From the NCBI GenBank assembly GCA_041667115.1, contig JBAYFO010000010.1, forward strand, positions 12,279 through 76,278: a stretch of DNA of 64,000 bases. Reading direction: 5' to 3'. Within the stretch, counting starts at the first letter, position 1. Each line of letters begins with the position of its first letter. The notes under the pieces were generated by a model, which saw nothing but the letters and a program-made list of their open reading frames with translations, was not told the origin of the DNA and made no database searches. The position numbers were made by a program, and so were the translations under genes. This document shows, in pieces, positions 1 to 9,200 of the stretch. The stretch is from UBA1563 sp041667115. GTDB taxonomy: Bacteria; Bacteroidota; Ignavibacteria; Ignavibacteriales; Ignavibacteriaceae.

Positions 1-1451
1 TCTTTTAAATGGTTTGCAAGTCTTGTCAAACCGCCCTTGTATTCGCGTTGCTCTTTTTCTTCAAAATATTCTTTCATCACATCGTTGATAACACCCCCGG
101 CAGCCGCAACTATCTGCATCTGCGAAGTTCCTTCGTAGATGTTTGTAATGCGTGCGTCGCGTGCAAGGCGTTCAACTTTGAATTCTTTCATGTATCCGGT
201 TCCACCGTGTATTTGCAATGCGTCGTAGGTAATTTTATTTGCCGATTCCGTTAACGTGTACTTGCTTATCGGTGTTAAAAAGTTTGCAATCTTTGTTGCT
301 TGTTTCAAGCGATTGTTTTCTTCGACGAAAGATTTCCCTTCGGTTTTTAATTTTTCAACTTGCTCTTCGAGTTTCTCTTTTGTATCGACCGATTTTGCCG
401 CGCTGTAAAAAAGTGAACGGTTACTTTCAAGCAGCACTCTCATTTCAATTAACATGTTGGTAATAACCGGGATGTTGTAAATCGCTTTACCGAACTGTTC
501 ACGTTCGCGTGCATATTTTACAGCTTCTTCATAAGCGGCTTGCGAAATACCGAGCGCTTGTGCCGAAACTCCCATACGTGCGCGGAACATTAAATCAAGG
601 ACATATTTTATTAAGCCGAATTTTCTTTGTCCCACAAGCTGCGCCGGAGTATCGTTAAATTGTAATTCGCATGTCGGTGAACCGTGAATGCCAAGCTTAT
701 GCTCAATTCTTCTAATCACAACAGTTTTATCGGTACGGCAAACAAACATACTTAAACCGCGACCGTCTTTAGTTCCGGCTTCCGAACGGGCGAGCACTAA
801 ATGAACTTCGCCGTTTCCGTTGGTGATAAATCTTTTTACCCCGCGTAAAAACCATTCTCCTTTTTCATTTTGATAAGCTTGCAGTTTTACCGCTTGCAGA
901 TCCGAACCGGCATCGGGCTCGGTGAGCGCCATCGCGCCTGTATTTTCACCGGTGCAAAACTTAGGAATAAATTCCCGGCGCTGGTCTTCATTTCCGAATT
1001 TTTTAATAGTATCGGCGATATCTTGTAAGCCGAAAACATTCATCAACGAAGCGTCGGCGCGTGCAAGTATTTCTACCGCCATCATATAAATAGAGAAAGG
1101 AAAATTCAATCCGCCGTATTTGCGCGGAAGGATCATCCCCATCAGATCAGCTTGTCCAAGTTGCTTAAGAGTATCTTGAGTACCCTTTGCGTAAGTAACT
1201 TTTCCTTCCGAAAAAGTTGCTCCCTCGGTATCAACATCGGCGGCTCTGTCCGCAATAAAGTTTCCGGCTAAATCACCGGTTACTTCTAAAACTTTTTTGT
1301 AATTCTCAATGGCGTCTTCATAATTCACCGGAGCATAATTATATGTTTTTGCTTCTTCATAATTATCTTCGGTTATGCGAACAACTTCTTTTAACTCAAG
1401 TTGATTAAAATGAAATTGCAGATCGCTGTTATCTAAAAAGAAATTTGGCAT
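1..1451 (-). CDS. Acyl-CoA dehydrogenase, C-terminus cut by window edge
   Basis: FAD-dependent α,β-dehydrogenation of acyl-CoA thioesters, the first step of β-oxidation, passing electrons to ETF. The frame is open from an ATG at 1451 to the left edge, giving about 483 residues. It reads MPNFFLDNSDLQF at the N-terminus, has ALTEPDAGSD (FAD/substrate-site signature) near residue 173, and HGGTGYMKE followed by YEGTSQMQI near residue 437, both typical of the C-terminal helical domain. The protein continues past YEGTS, so it is probably the longer acyl-CoA dehydrogenase type with an extra C-terminal domain. etfA starts only 7 bases upstream, so the two are co-transcribed and the dehydrogenase probably reduces this ETF. 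Substrate chain length cannot be read from sequence. Confidence 0.93.
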   Translation of the reverse strand, partial: MPNFFLDNSDLQFHFNQLELKEVVRITEDNYEEAKTYNYAPVNYEDAIENYKKVLEVTGDLAGNFIADRAADVDTEGATFSEGKVTYAKGTQDTLKQLGQADLMGMILPRKYGGLNFPFSIYMMAVEILARADASLMNVFGLQDIADTIKKFGNEDQRREFIPKFCTGENTGAMALTEPDAGSDLQAVKLQAYQNEKGEWFLRGVKRFITNGNGEVHLVLARSEAGTKDGRGLSMFVCRTDKTVVIRRIEHKLGIHGSPTCELQFNDTPAQLVGQRKFGLIKYVLDLMFRARMGVSAQALGISQAAYEEAVKYAREREQFGKAIYNIPVITNMLIEMRVLLESNRSLFYSAAKSVDTKEKLEEQVEKLKTEGKSFVEENNRLKQATKIANFLTPISKYTLTESANKITYDALQIHGGTGYMKEFKVERLARDARITNIYEGTSQMQIVAAAGGVINDVMKEYFEEKEQREYKGGLTRLANHLK

Positions 1452-1458
1452 AGTTCCT

Positions 1459-2478
1459 CTATTTCAATTTATGTTTATAGGCATCAATAAATTTTGGAAT
1501 AATATCGGCGGCATCACCGACAATTCCATAATGCGCAATTTGGAAAATAGGTGCGTCGGGATCAGTGTTGATAGCAATAATTTTATTTGCTTCCTGCATT
1601 CCGGCACGGTGTTGAATTGCGCCGGAAATTCCGACTGCAATATAAAGTTTTGGGCGAACGGTAATCCCTGTTTGTCCCACCTGTCTTTCGTGCGGAACGA
1701 AGCCTGCATCAACAGCGGCACGGCTTCCGGCAACTTCTCCACCGAGAACGTGTGCAAGTTCGTGGATCAGTTTAAAATTTTCTTTTGTGCCGAGACCGTA
1801 TCCGCCGGCAACAATTACCGGCGCACCTTTTAAGTTTACTTTGTTTTCCTGATGGAATTGTTCGATAATCTCAACCAATGCATCGGTTGGATCGGGAAGA
1901 AAAGGAATTTCTGTAATTTTTGTTTTGTTCGGTTTTTCAAGCGGAGATAATTCCATTACCCCTTCGCGAACCGTCGCCATCTGCACGGGATTATCGGGAG
2001 TAATAATCGTTGCAATAATATTGCCGCCAAAAGCGGGACGAATCTGGAGTAAAATATCTTTACATTCTTTTCCAAGATAAGTGATTGTATCGATCCGTAA
2101 CTCGGTGCAATCGGCAGTCAATCCGCTTTTTGTGTTGGAAGCAACACGAGGAGCCAAATCTCTTCCGATAACTGTTGCACCGAACAGTACAATGCGTGGA
2201 GAAAATTTTATAATGAGATCATTTAATATTCTGCTGTAAGGAAGCGTTCGGTAGTTTTTTAATTCTTTGTGTTGAATTAACAAAACTTCGTTCGCGCCGT
2301 ATTTAAAAGTTTCGGCGGCAATAGATTTTACATCTTCACCAATAACTACAGCTTTCAACGGTCCTTGCAGTTGCTCTGCTAATTTTCTTCCTTTACAAAG
2401 AAGTTCTAAACTAACATCCGCAGCTTTTCCGTTTCGTTGTTCAATAAAAACCCAAACTTCATTTGAGAGATTTTGCAT
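1459..2478 (-). CDS. etfA: Electron transfer flavoprotein subunit alpha
   Basis: α subunit of the soluble ETF heterodimer that takes electrons from acyl-CoA dehydrogenases and passes them to the quinone pool. 339 residues, normal for the family. The N-terminal half has the ETF adenine-nucleotide-like fold; the C-terminal FAD domain shows VIVAGGYGLGTKENF, GGEVAGSRAAVDAGFV, QVGQTGITVRPKLYIAVGIS (split across that region) and INTDPDAPIFQIAHYGIVGD, the standard FAD-binding signatures. It lies directly before the acyl-CoA dehydrogenase gene. Its partner etfB lies upstream on the same strand, but a two-gene cassette (2609-3508) separates the pair, which are usually adjacent. Confidence 0.97.
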   Translation of the reverse strand: MQNLSNEVWVFIEQRNGKAADVSLELLCKGRKLAEQLQGPLKAVVIGEDVKSIAAETFKYGANEVLLIQHKELKNYRTLPYSRILNDLIIKFSPRIVLFGATVIGRDLAPRVASNTKSGLTADCTELRIDTITYLGKECKDILLQIRPAFGGNIIATIITPDNPVQMATVREGVMELSPLEKPNKTKITEIPFLPDPTDALVEIIEQFHQENKVNLKGAPVIVAGGYGLGTKENFKLIHELAHVLGGEVAGSRAAVDAGFVPHERQVGQTGITVRPKLYIAVGISGAIQHRAGMQEANKIIAINTDPDAPIFQIAHYGIVGDAADIIPKFIDAYKHKLK

Positions 2479-2608
2479 AATTTTTTTTCTGTTTGTTTTT
2501 AGTCTGAATTATCTTCTTGCTATGGACTTTCTATCACGTTTCGAGCTGATTAACTCAACGGTTTTGTAAATTAATATTGATAGTAGAAAACATCGTTCGT
2601 TAATATAC

Positions 2609-3073
2609 TTACCCTTTTAATTCTTTATTAAGTCTTTTCATATCTGCAACAACAGTTGGGATGCTAATTGCAATGGTGAAAGACCCACCATGACCAATAT
2701 TGTTCCTTTGATCATAATATTGCTTAATCAAGTTGTAGTCGAATTGACCTTTCGGAGTAAGCAAAGCAACTCTATTCATAAAATGTAATGAGTCATTTGA
2801 TTTTTGTTTATTAATAATATCCCATGCTCTATTTATTTTCCAATCCACCAGGTTAGTCGCTTTACTCTTAATAAGGCTATCAGAAATATCTCTTACTCTA
2901 CCCTCAAATCGTGTAAACATAAAAAGGAAATAGGCTTGGTCATTTAGTTGTCTTTTCCTTGAATATTCTGCTTCTTTTTTATGATGGCCTCTTAAACGAG
3001 CTTGAACTTCTATGCTTGCATATTTATTATCAATCTCATTATAAATTGTTCCGAGTTCGTCAAAAATATTCAT
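2609..3073 (-). CDS. HEPN-like protein with RX4H motif, possible toxin/nuclease
   Basis: 154 residues, rich in Lys, Asn and Tyr, no signal peptide or membrane segment. Near the C-terminus residues 123-128 read RNNIGH, an RX4H arrangement, followed by GG; this is the active-site pattern of HEPN ribonucleases, and the mostly α-helical sequence around it (DQAYFLFMFTRFEGRVRDI) fits a HEPN bundle. HEPN proteins act as RNases in toxin-antitoxin, Abi and CRISPR systems. The gene follows a 142-residue unknown gene after 6 bases, so the two form a cassette. The assignment rests on motif and context only; the protein could instead be a non-enzymatic HEPN-like domain. Confidence 0.5.
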   Translation of the reverse strand: MNIFDELGTIYNEIDNKYASIEVQARLRGHHKKEAEYSRKRQLNDQAYFLFMFTRFEGRVRDISDSLIKSKATNLVDWKINRAWDIINKQKSNDSLHFMNRVALLTPKGQFDYNLIKQYYDQRNNIGHGGSFTIAISIPTVVADMKRLNKELKG

Positions 3074-3079
3074 AGGTGA

Positions 3080-3508
3080 TTATTTTTTTAGCAGTTGAAA
3101 AAATGATTGTTTAGTAAATTCAACTCCATTTTTTTTATCGCCATTAAATAATTGCCAATGCGGGGACTCAAACTGCTCTGCAAAATCTACAAGCATATAA
3201 TTGCCTTTGGTCGATAATAGATCAATTCTTCCATTAGCTCCGACTATCCAGAGCCCTTTTGGCTTTAGTGTTAATACTATTTTATTGTCTTTGTAGATGT
3301 CAGCAGTTTCTATGTCCGTTGCACGGACACTGAATTCAGACATTAATTCCTCATACATTTTTAATTTTGAACCGCGCTTAATGTAATAATCACTACTCTT
3401 TAACCACAATTCTATTGTTGAATAAAGGTCTGAAACACGTTTTTTCCAATCATCAACTCTTTTGACTACGTGTTGTTTGTCAATTTTAATTGTTTTTTGC
3501 ATCGTCAT
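3080..3508 (-). CDS. Unknown 142-residue protein paired with HEPN-like gene
   Basis: I do not recognise a family. The protein is 142 residues, starts MTMQKTIKID and has no signal peptide or membrane span. The N-terminal half is charged and probably helical (KRVDDWKKRVSDLYSTIELW); the second half looks β-rich, with KIVLTLKPKGLWIVGANGRIDL and an aromatic-rich end (ESPHWQLFNGDKKNGVEF). It is the first gene of a two-gene unit with the RX4H protein downstream (6-base gap). That layout and size resemble antitoxin/toxin or small defence pairs, but no antitoxin or DNA-binding motif is visible, so the role is open. A second in-frame Met at residue 3 is an alternative start. Confidence 0.5.
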   Translation of the reverse strand: MTMQKTIKIDKQHVVKRVDDWKKRVSDLYSTIELWLKSSDYYIKRGSKLKMYEELMSEFSVRATDIETADIYKDNKIVLTLKPKGLWIVGANGRIDLLSTKGNYMLVDFAEQFESPHWQLFNGDKKNGVEFTKQSFFQLLKK

Positions 3509-3584
3509 AAATTTTCTCTACCATTAATCAATAAATCATTTTATCAAATATAAATACTTTCAATGTGACATTATTCCCATTTTT

Positions 3585-4472
3585 TTATCCAAGAATATGA
3601 TCTTCCAAAAGTTTGTCGATCAATATTCCGATGCCGTCTTTTGTTGGTTCTACTCTTGTTTGATTTCCACCTGCAAGGACAACCGATTCAACTTTATGTA
3701 CTTTCGTCGGTGAACCTTTAACGCCACAGCGGTCAACATCAAGTTGAAGATCGTCCATTGTTAATGTAGAGATAAATAAATTTCTCTCTTTGTATTCGTG
3801 GATCAGCGTATCGGTGTAGAGAAGAGAATTTCCTTCAGTTAATTTTTCAAGATCAGTTAAAGACTTAGCCCCTTTATACGCCATAACCTTTTTTGCGCTA
3901 AACGGACGTGTTTCGGCGGCTTCTTTAATAACAGTTACCAGCACGGGTAAAGTCGCTTGAACAATTTCATGTCCGCCGTCAATTTTTCTTTTAATAGTAA
4001 CTTTGTCCTTTTTAATATCAATGATCTGTTCTGCGTAGGTAACTTGCGGAATGTTAAGTTTGTCGGCTGTTTGAGGACCGACCTGAGCCGTGTCGCCGTC
4101 AATAGCCTGTCTTCCACCGAAAATGAAATGGTAATTGCCGATCTTGTTTATCGCTTCGCTTAAAACGTAGGAAGTAGCCAGCGTATCTGCGCCGGCAAAT
4201 TTTCTATCGCTTATAAGAAAGACTTCATCGGCTCCCATATACAAACATTCGCGTAAAATATCGGAAGCTCGCGGAGGTCCCATGGTGATAGCGGTAACCT
4301 TGCCACCATATTTTTCTTTAACTTGAAGCGCCAACTCAAGCGCGACTTTATCTTCGTGATTAAATATCGCCGGCAGTTTTGAGCGGTTGACTGTTCCGTC
4401 TTCCTTCATTACCTTGCCCGAAATATTTGCGGTATCCGGCACTTGCTTAACTAATACAATTGAATTATACAT
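3585..4472 (-). CDS. etfB: Electron transfer flavoprotein subunit beta
   Basis: β subunit of ETF, which binds the AMP moiety and docks onto the dehydrogenase. 295 residues, slightly longer than the usual 250-260. Diagnostic segments are SIVLVKQVPDTA at the N-terminus, INHEDKVALELAL-like NHEDKVALELALQVKEKYGG, AITMGPPRASDILRECLYMG, and the family signature around GRQAIDGDTAQVGPQTADKL. It is the first gene of the leftward etfB - cassette - etfA - acyl-CoA dehydrogenase cluster. Its start at ATG 4472 has only a weak ribosome-binding site; a TATTTTTG hexamer-like box lies upstream on the minus strand, but without a convincing -33 element. Confidence 0.96.
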   Translation of the reverse strand: MYNSIVLVKQVPDTANISGKVMKEDGTVNRSKLPAIFNHEDKVALELALQVKEKYGGKVTAITMGPPRASDILRECLYMGADEVFLISDRKFAGADTLATSYVLSEAINKIGNYHFIFGGRQAIDGDTAQVGPQTADKLNIPQVTYAEQIIDIKKDKVTIKRKIDGGHEIVQATLPVLVTVIKEAAETRPFSAKKVMAYKGAKSLTDLEKLTEGNSLLYTDTLIHEYKERNLFISTLTMDDLQLDVDRCGVKGSPTKVHKVESVVLAGGNQTRVEPTKDGIGILIDKLLEDHILG

Positions 4473-4847
4473 GCGTTCCCTGAATTATTTGCAAAACAAA
4501 AATAAAAAGATTTGGGGAAATACAGGGCAGATAGAGAAAAATATTTCTCAGCGCTACTTGAAATTTTTTTCAGAACGCTTAACTTCTGCTTGTTTTTGGG
4601 GGGTCGTCCTCCCTCTCGTGGATCAATTATCATTGATAAAAACTGCAAACTGTTAGATCATGAACTTGTATTCTATGAATTAAGAATGAACCAAGGCTGA
4701 AATCTCCGCTATTCAAAAAAAAGATAATTGATGAGACACATAAAATAATATTGCGCTTTGTAAAACAATTCTATTTTATCAAAAAAATCGGAGTGTAAGC
4801 TTCCGGATACGATCAAACGTTACAAACTATATTCGGTTTAACCGCTG
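4473..4847. other. Intergenic region upstream of etfB
   Basis: 375 bases between the 3' end of the σ54-activator-like gene and the start of etfB, so it should hold the etfB promoter and the end of the regulator operon. It is AT-rich with one G/C-rich patch at about 4600-4616 (run of six G then a C-rich stretch) that could form a short stem. I see no strong terminator, no σ54-type GG-N10-GC promoter and no convincing small gene; short open frames on both strands here overlap etfB or have no ribosome-binding site. Confidence 0.5.
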
Positions 4848-6254
4848 TTATTCACTCTTTTCTCCTGCAAGCATTCTGTCGAGCTTGGGGCGAGAAATTC
4901 CTAAGGCTTTTGCAGCCAGAGACTTGTTTCCGTTAACTTTTTTTAATACTTCATGTGTATAAAGAAGGGTTAGTTGATGCAAATTTGTTGCAGAGTAGAA
5001 AATGCCAAGGTGAATGTCCCCGGATTTTTTTTTTGAATGCAGGTGACCAAAGCTTTTATCCGGATGCGAAGCTTTCTCCTGATTTCGGTTTATGATGTTA
5101 TCAAAATACTTAGAGGTTAAAACATCACCTTCACATAAAAGAACCGCCCGCTCAACGGCGTTTCGCAACTCTCTAATATTGCCTGGCCAATCGTATGATG
5201 TAAGAAACGCTAAGACATCATTCTCTATTCTTTTAACTACTTTGTGATAGCTTTCGCTAAATTCCTTAATAAAAAGGTCGATAAGAGAGAGGATAAAATC
5301 TCTTCTTTCACGCAGAGAAGTCAGTTTAATGGTAATTACATTTAACCGGTAAAAAAGGTCTGTTCTGAAAAGATTTTTTTCAATCAGTTGCTCCAGATCT
5401 CGATGCGTGGCAGAAATTATCCTGGCAGTTATTGGAATATCGCGTGTACCACCGACTCTTCTGATAATTTTTTTTTCAATGACACGCAAAAGTTTAATCT
5501 GTAAGTTGAGACTCAGTTCACCAATCTCATCTAAAAAAATTGTTCCGTTATCCGCAAGTTCAAACAAACCAATCTTGCGCGATTTGGCATCTGTAAAAGC
5601 ACCTTTTTCATGTCCGAAAAGTTCCGATTCCAGGAGTTGTTCGGGAATTGCCGAGCAGGTAACTTCTATAAACGGAGATTTTTTATTGTTGCTATAATTA
5701 TGGATGGCATTTGCCAGCATCCCCTTTCCGGTTCCGGTTTCCCCGAGAATTAAAACATTTACCGATGCATTTTCAGCAGCTGTTTTTGCTGCTGCGATTA
5801 GCTTTTCAGCTTCATCCGATTCACCTAGCAAAGAGCGAAACACGTTGTCCCGTTCATCAACATTAAATGTTGGTCCCTCTTCAGATTCGTCGGAAATGGT
5901 TTCGACTTTCTCTTTAAGATAGGTGGTGAACTTAAATAATTCATCCGGGAGAAGATAAATTTCATTGAACCCAAGTTTTGCCAGGGTACTAATAATTACC
6001 GGATTTTTGTTTTCAACAAGAAAAACAATAGGATTAAGAGCGAATTTTCTTGAGTCTACAATTTTGTGGAACATGCTGGAATTTAATGAAGTTATGTAAA
6101 AGACTATAATGTCGTCTTTTAATAAATCCGGTTCCTTTTGGGTATCGGCAGACAGGTTATAATAGACCACAGAGTAGCCGATAAATTCAGAGGCAATTTT
6201 TGAAATATCTTTTTTTTCGGAGAATAAATGGATCGTCACTTTTTTTTCGTTCAT
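4848..6254 (-). CDS. σ54-dependent-type transcriptional activator, degenerate receiver, GAFTDA loop
   Basis: NtrC-family AAA+ activator of 468 residues. Residues 1-125 form an N-terminal domain of receiver-like length and pattern, but without the acidic pocket and phospho-Asp of a true receiver. The AAA+ domain has Walker A GETGTGKG (171-178), a GAFTDA loop (218-223) in place of canonical GAFTGA, Walker B IFLDEIGEL (239-247), and the C-terminus ends in a Fis-type helix-turn-helix (NKSLAAKALGISRPKLDR). The GAFTGA loop contacts σ54, so the Gly-to-Asp change may alter activation. It overlaps the kinase gene upstream by 4 bases (ATGA), which suggests that the kinase-ATPase, not a histidine kinase, feeds this regulator. 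DNA target unknown. Confidence 0.88.
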   Translation of the reverse strand: MNEKKVTIHLFSEKKDISKIASEFIGYSVVYYNLSADTQKEPDLLKDDIIVFYITSLNSSMFHKIVDSRKFALNPIVFLVENKNPVIISTLAKLGFNEIYLLPDELFKFTTYLKEKVETISDESEEGPTFNVDERDNVFRSLLGESDEAEKLIAAAKTAAENASVNVLILGETGTGKGMLANAIHNYSNNKKSPFIEVTCSAIPEQLLESELFGHEKGAFTDAKSRKIGLFELADNGTIFLDEIGELSLNLQIKLLRVIEKKIIRRVGGTRDIPITARIISATHRDLEQLIEKNLFRTDLFYRLNVITIKLTSLRERRDFILSLIDLFIKEFSESYHKVVKRIENDVLAFLTSYDWPGNIRELRNAVERAVLLCEGDVLTSKYFDNIINRNQEKASHPDKSFGHLHSKKKSGDIHLGIFYSATNLHQLTLLYTHEVLKKVNGNKSLAAKALGISRPKLDRMLAGEKSE

Positions 6255-9200
6255 AGTATGAGAAAAGAATTCTTTATAAATTGTAACACTTCTCTTCTTT
6301 CTTTCTTTGAAAAATACGCTGTTCTCAAGGATTCATCGTAAATATTTTTTGAAAAAAAGACGATTAATCCTTCCGTTAAATTAAAAAATTCTTCCGCCTT
6401 TGAAAAAAGATTTCTTTCAAAATAAACATTCGCTATCGCGTTTAGAATAATCCAAGTAAATTCCGTTATATTTTGTTCTTTGATAATGTTATAGGCATCA
6501 TTGAAATAATCGATAAACAATTTCTCACCCAACTGGAAATGAATTGCCACTTTCCCCAATAAATAGATGCGCACTGCCAGATAGACTTCGTTCATTCTAC
6601 ATAGGTCAACATATTTTTCACTCATAAGAAATGCATGTGCGGATTTATATTTTTTTGTTTTGATGCAGTTATCAATATATATCAACGAAGTCAAAACCGT
6701 ATCGTATTTGTTATCGGTTTCAAGCAAAGTAGAACAAAGAGAGAGGAGTTTGGCGTTGCTCGGCTCGGAAGTTCCGTCATCAAAATAATAGCCCGTAAGC
6801 GCCATTATAAACTCCAACTGAATGAGATGTTTTCCCCCCAATTTTGCATCAGCTATGGATTTTTGATATTGCCGGGTATAATAGCCGGTTTTTTCAAAAT
6901 CACCGATGACGGCAAACGTTTTAGCCAGTAAATAATACGCCGAAGCTTCTTCCTCTTCATTTTCTGTAGAGCGAAAAATATCTACCGCCCGGAGAAATTC
7001 GTCTATGGCAAAAGAATATTCGCAGGTAATTAAATACGTTTCACCGGAATTGAGTAGTGCTAAACCCAAGCCGTTTTTCTTTCCAATGGTCTGGAAAATA
7101 TTTTTCGCGCTTTTATATAAATCAATTGCTTTTTCATAATTGGCGGTATCAAAAAGATAAATTCCATAGTTCATCAAAACCAAGGCTTCCTGCTCTAAAT
7201 CGCCAATCGCATTATTAATGGAAAGTGACTTTCTCCAATACTGTTCCGCTCCGGCAAGATCTCCTTTCATGCTGCAAATATTTCCAAGATTAACTTGTAC
7301 TCTTGCGATGCGTTGTTTAAGATTGGCGTTTGTAAATTCACTCAGCGCCATACTGAAAAAGGAAAAAGCTTTGCCGGTATTGTTGTTTTTATACAACTCA
7401 AGTAGACCGTTCATATTAAAAACTTTTCCTTTTTGCTCATGCGTTAAGTCATCAGCTTCCAGAAGTCGATCCAAAATCTTTTTCACATCGTTGTACAGGT
7501 TTTTATTAAGATTTGCATTTGCAATCTCAAGAAGTATCTCTGTTTTATCGTTGCCGTCCGTTAATTTTGTTGCTTGCTTTATCAACAATTTTTTTCCCGT
7601 TTCAACTTCACCGGAAGCAATAAGAAAAATCCCTTTTTGTGTGATCAGTTCTCTATCGAGTTTAAGTTTATAAACGGACTCTAATTCGTCTATGATCTGC
7701 AGCGCCAGCTCGTTGTTTCCGGTTTGCCGCAGGATTTGCACAAATTTTTTCCGTACTTCTATCGCAAATATTTTCGAAAGAGGAAGCTTAAACAAGCGCG
7801 TTAATATTTTGGTTAGATAAATATACGCGGAGAGTTCGGATGCACGGACTATTTCGGTTTTCAGACAAAGATACGCTTCGTCAAATTCCTTCGCTAACTC
7901 AAAATGACGTGAGATTTCGTTTGGAGAAATATGCGGAAGATGCTTGAGAAGCGAGGCAATCTTTTTATGCAGAATGACTTTATCCATTATGTTGGAGTAT
8001 ACATATAATTTTAATCCCGAAGCAATCAATTGTGTAAACGAATTACGGCTTGGCATACGGATTAGATTTTTTTTATGTAACCCAAGAAGGATTTTATCTG
8101 CCTCATTCTTATACTCTTTAAGAATTGTTTTCGTTTGGTCAAGGTTTAGCTCAACTTCAATACAAGAAAGCAATGCAAGCGCTTCTTTTTCATTGCTGGA
8201 TAAGTGAGAAATTCTTTTTTCAAAGATTACACTTTGCGACGCACCGGAAAATAGTTTGGCTTTCTCTGTATCGATATAAATAGTTTCCGCAGAAAATATT
8301 AAAATCCTTTCTGCGATCAGTTCATTCAAAAAAAGCAAAATATTTCCGGGAAATAAATCTGCAAATTTTTCGATAAGCGGCGCTACTTGCTTCTGCGGAA
8401 AATATCCGGCAAAATTCTTTTTCAGAAAAATTGGAATTTCTTCATGCAATAAAGCACTCACTTGATATTCCGTTCTGTTCGGTATTGCTTCAACAGACGA
8501 GACCCCTGTTTGATCTTCGAGTATAATAATTTTGCAGCCATTCACTTGCAAAACAGGAAGAACATGATAAAGCATTTCTTTTACTACTTCATCAAGTAAG
8601 TTAAAATCATCAAAAAGTAAAATAAAATTCTTTGCTTTACAAATTTCAGTGAATATGAAAATCACTGTTTCTCGGTTCAAATCTACATTCTCATTAACCA
8701 GATGAGAGAGATCAACGCCCTTCTCAACTTCTTCGTCATGCATAAAAGAACTAAACGCCATTCTCGATGCGATATATTGAAGAACTAAACCTGGTTTTTG
8801 AGAAGGTAATCTATCAAGAAGCACGGTATTTTGAAATTCACCCGCCACTTTTTCTGCCAATAAACTTTTCCCGCTATTTTGTATTCCCTGCAAAACAAGA
8901 ATATCGTTTCGTTCTTTATTTTCAATGTATTCAACGATAACCGCAAAATCGTTTTTTCTTCCAATAAACTGCGTTGCTGAAATCAAATTGAGATAATAAT
9001 TTTCTAGAGGAAGATGTAACAAATAGTAGAGTTGCAAAGCCGACTGAATTCTCTTCGCGGGAACTTTATTAAGAAGCTGCGATATAACATCTATAATTGC
9101 CGCTGAAAAATATGATGAAGCGGGAAATTTATATTCTTCTTCCAGATGAGATTGATAAATTTTTAATTCATCAACTTCCGAACACGGAAATATTCCATAC

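Noticed and set aside
4451..4648. Small minus-strand gene upstream of etfB
   Set aside because: It overlaps the etfB start, has no family resemblance and no good ribosome-binding site.
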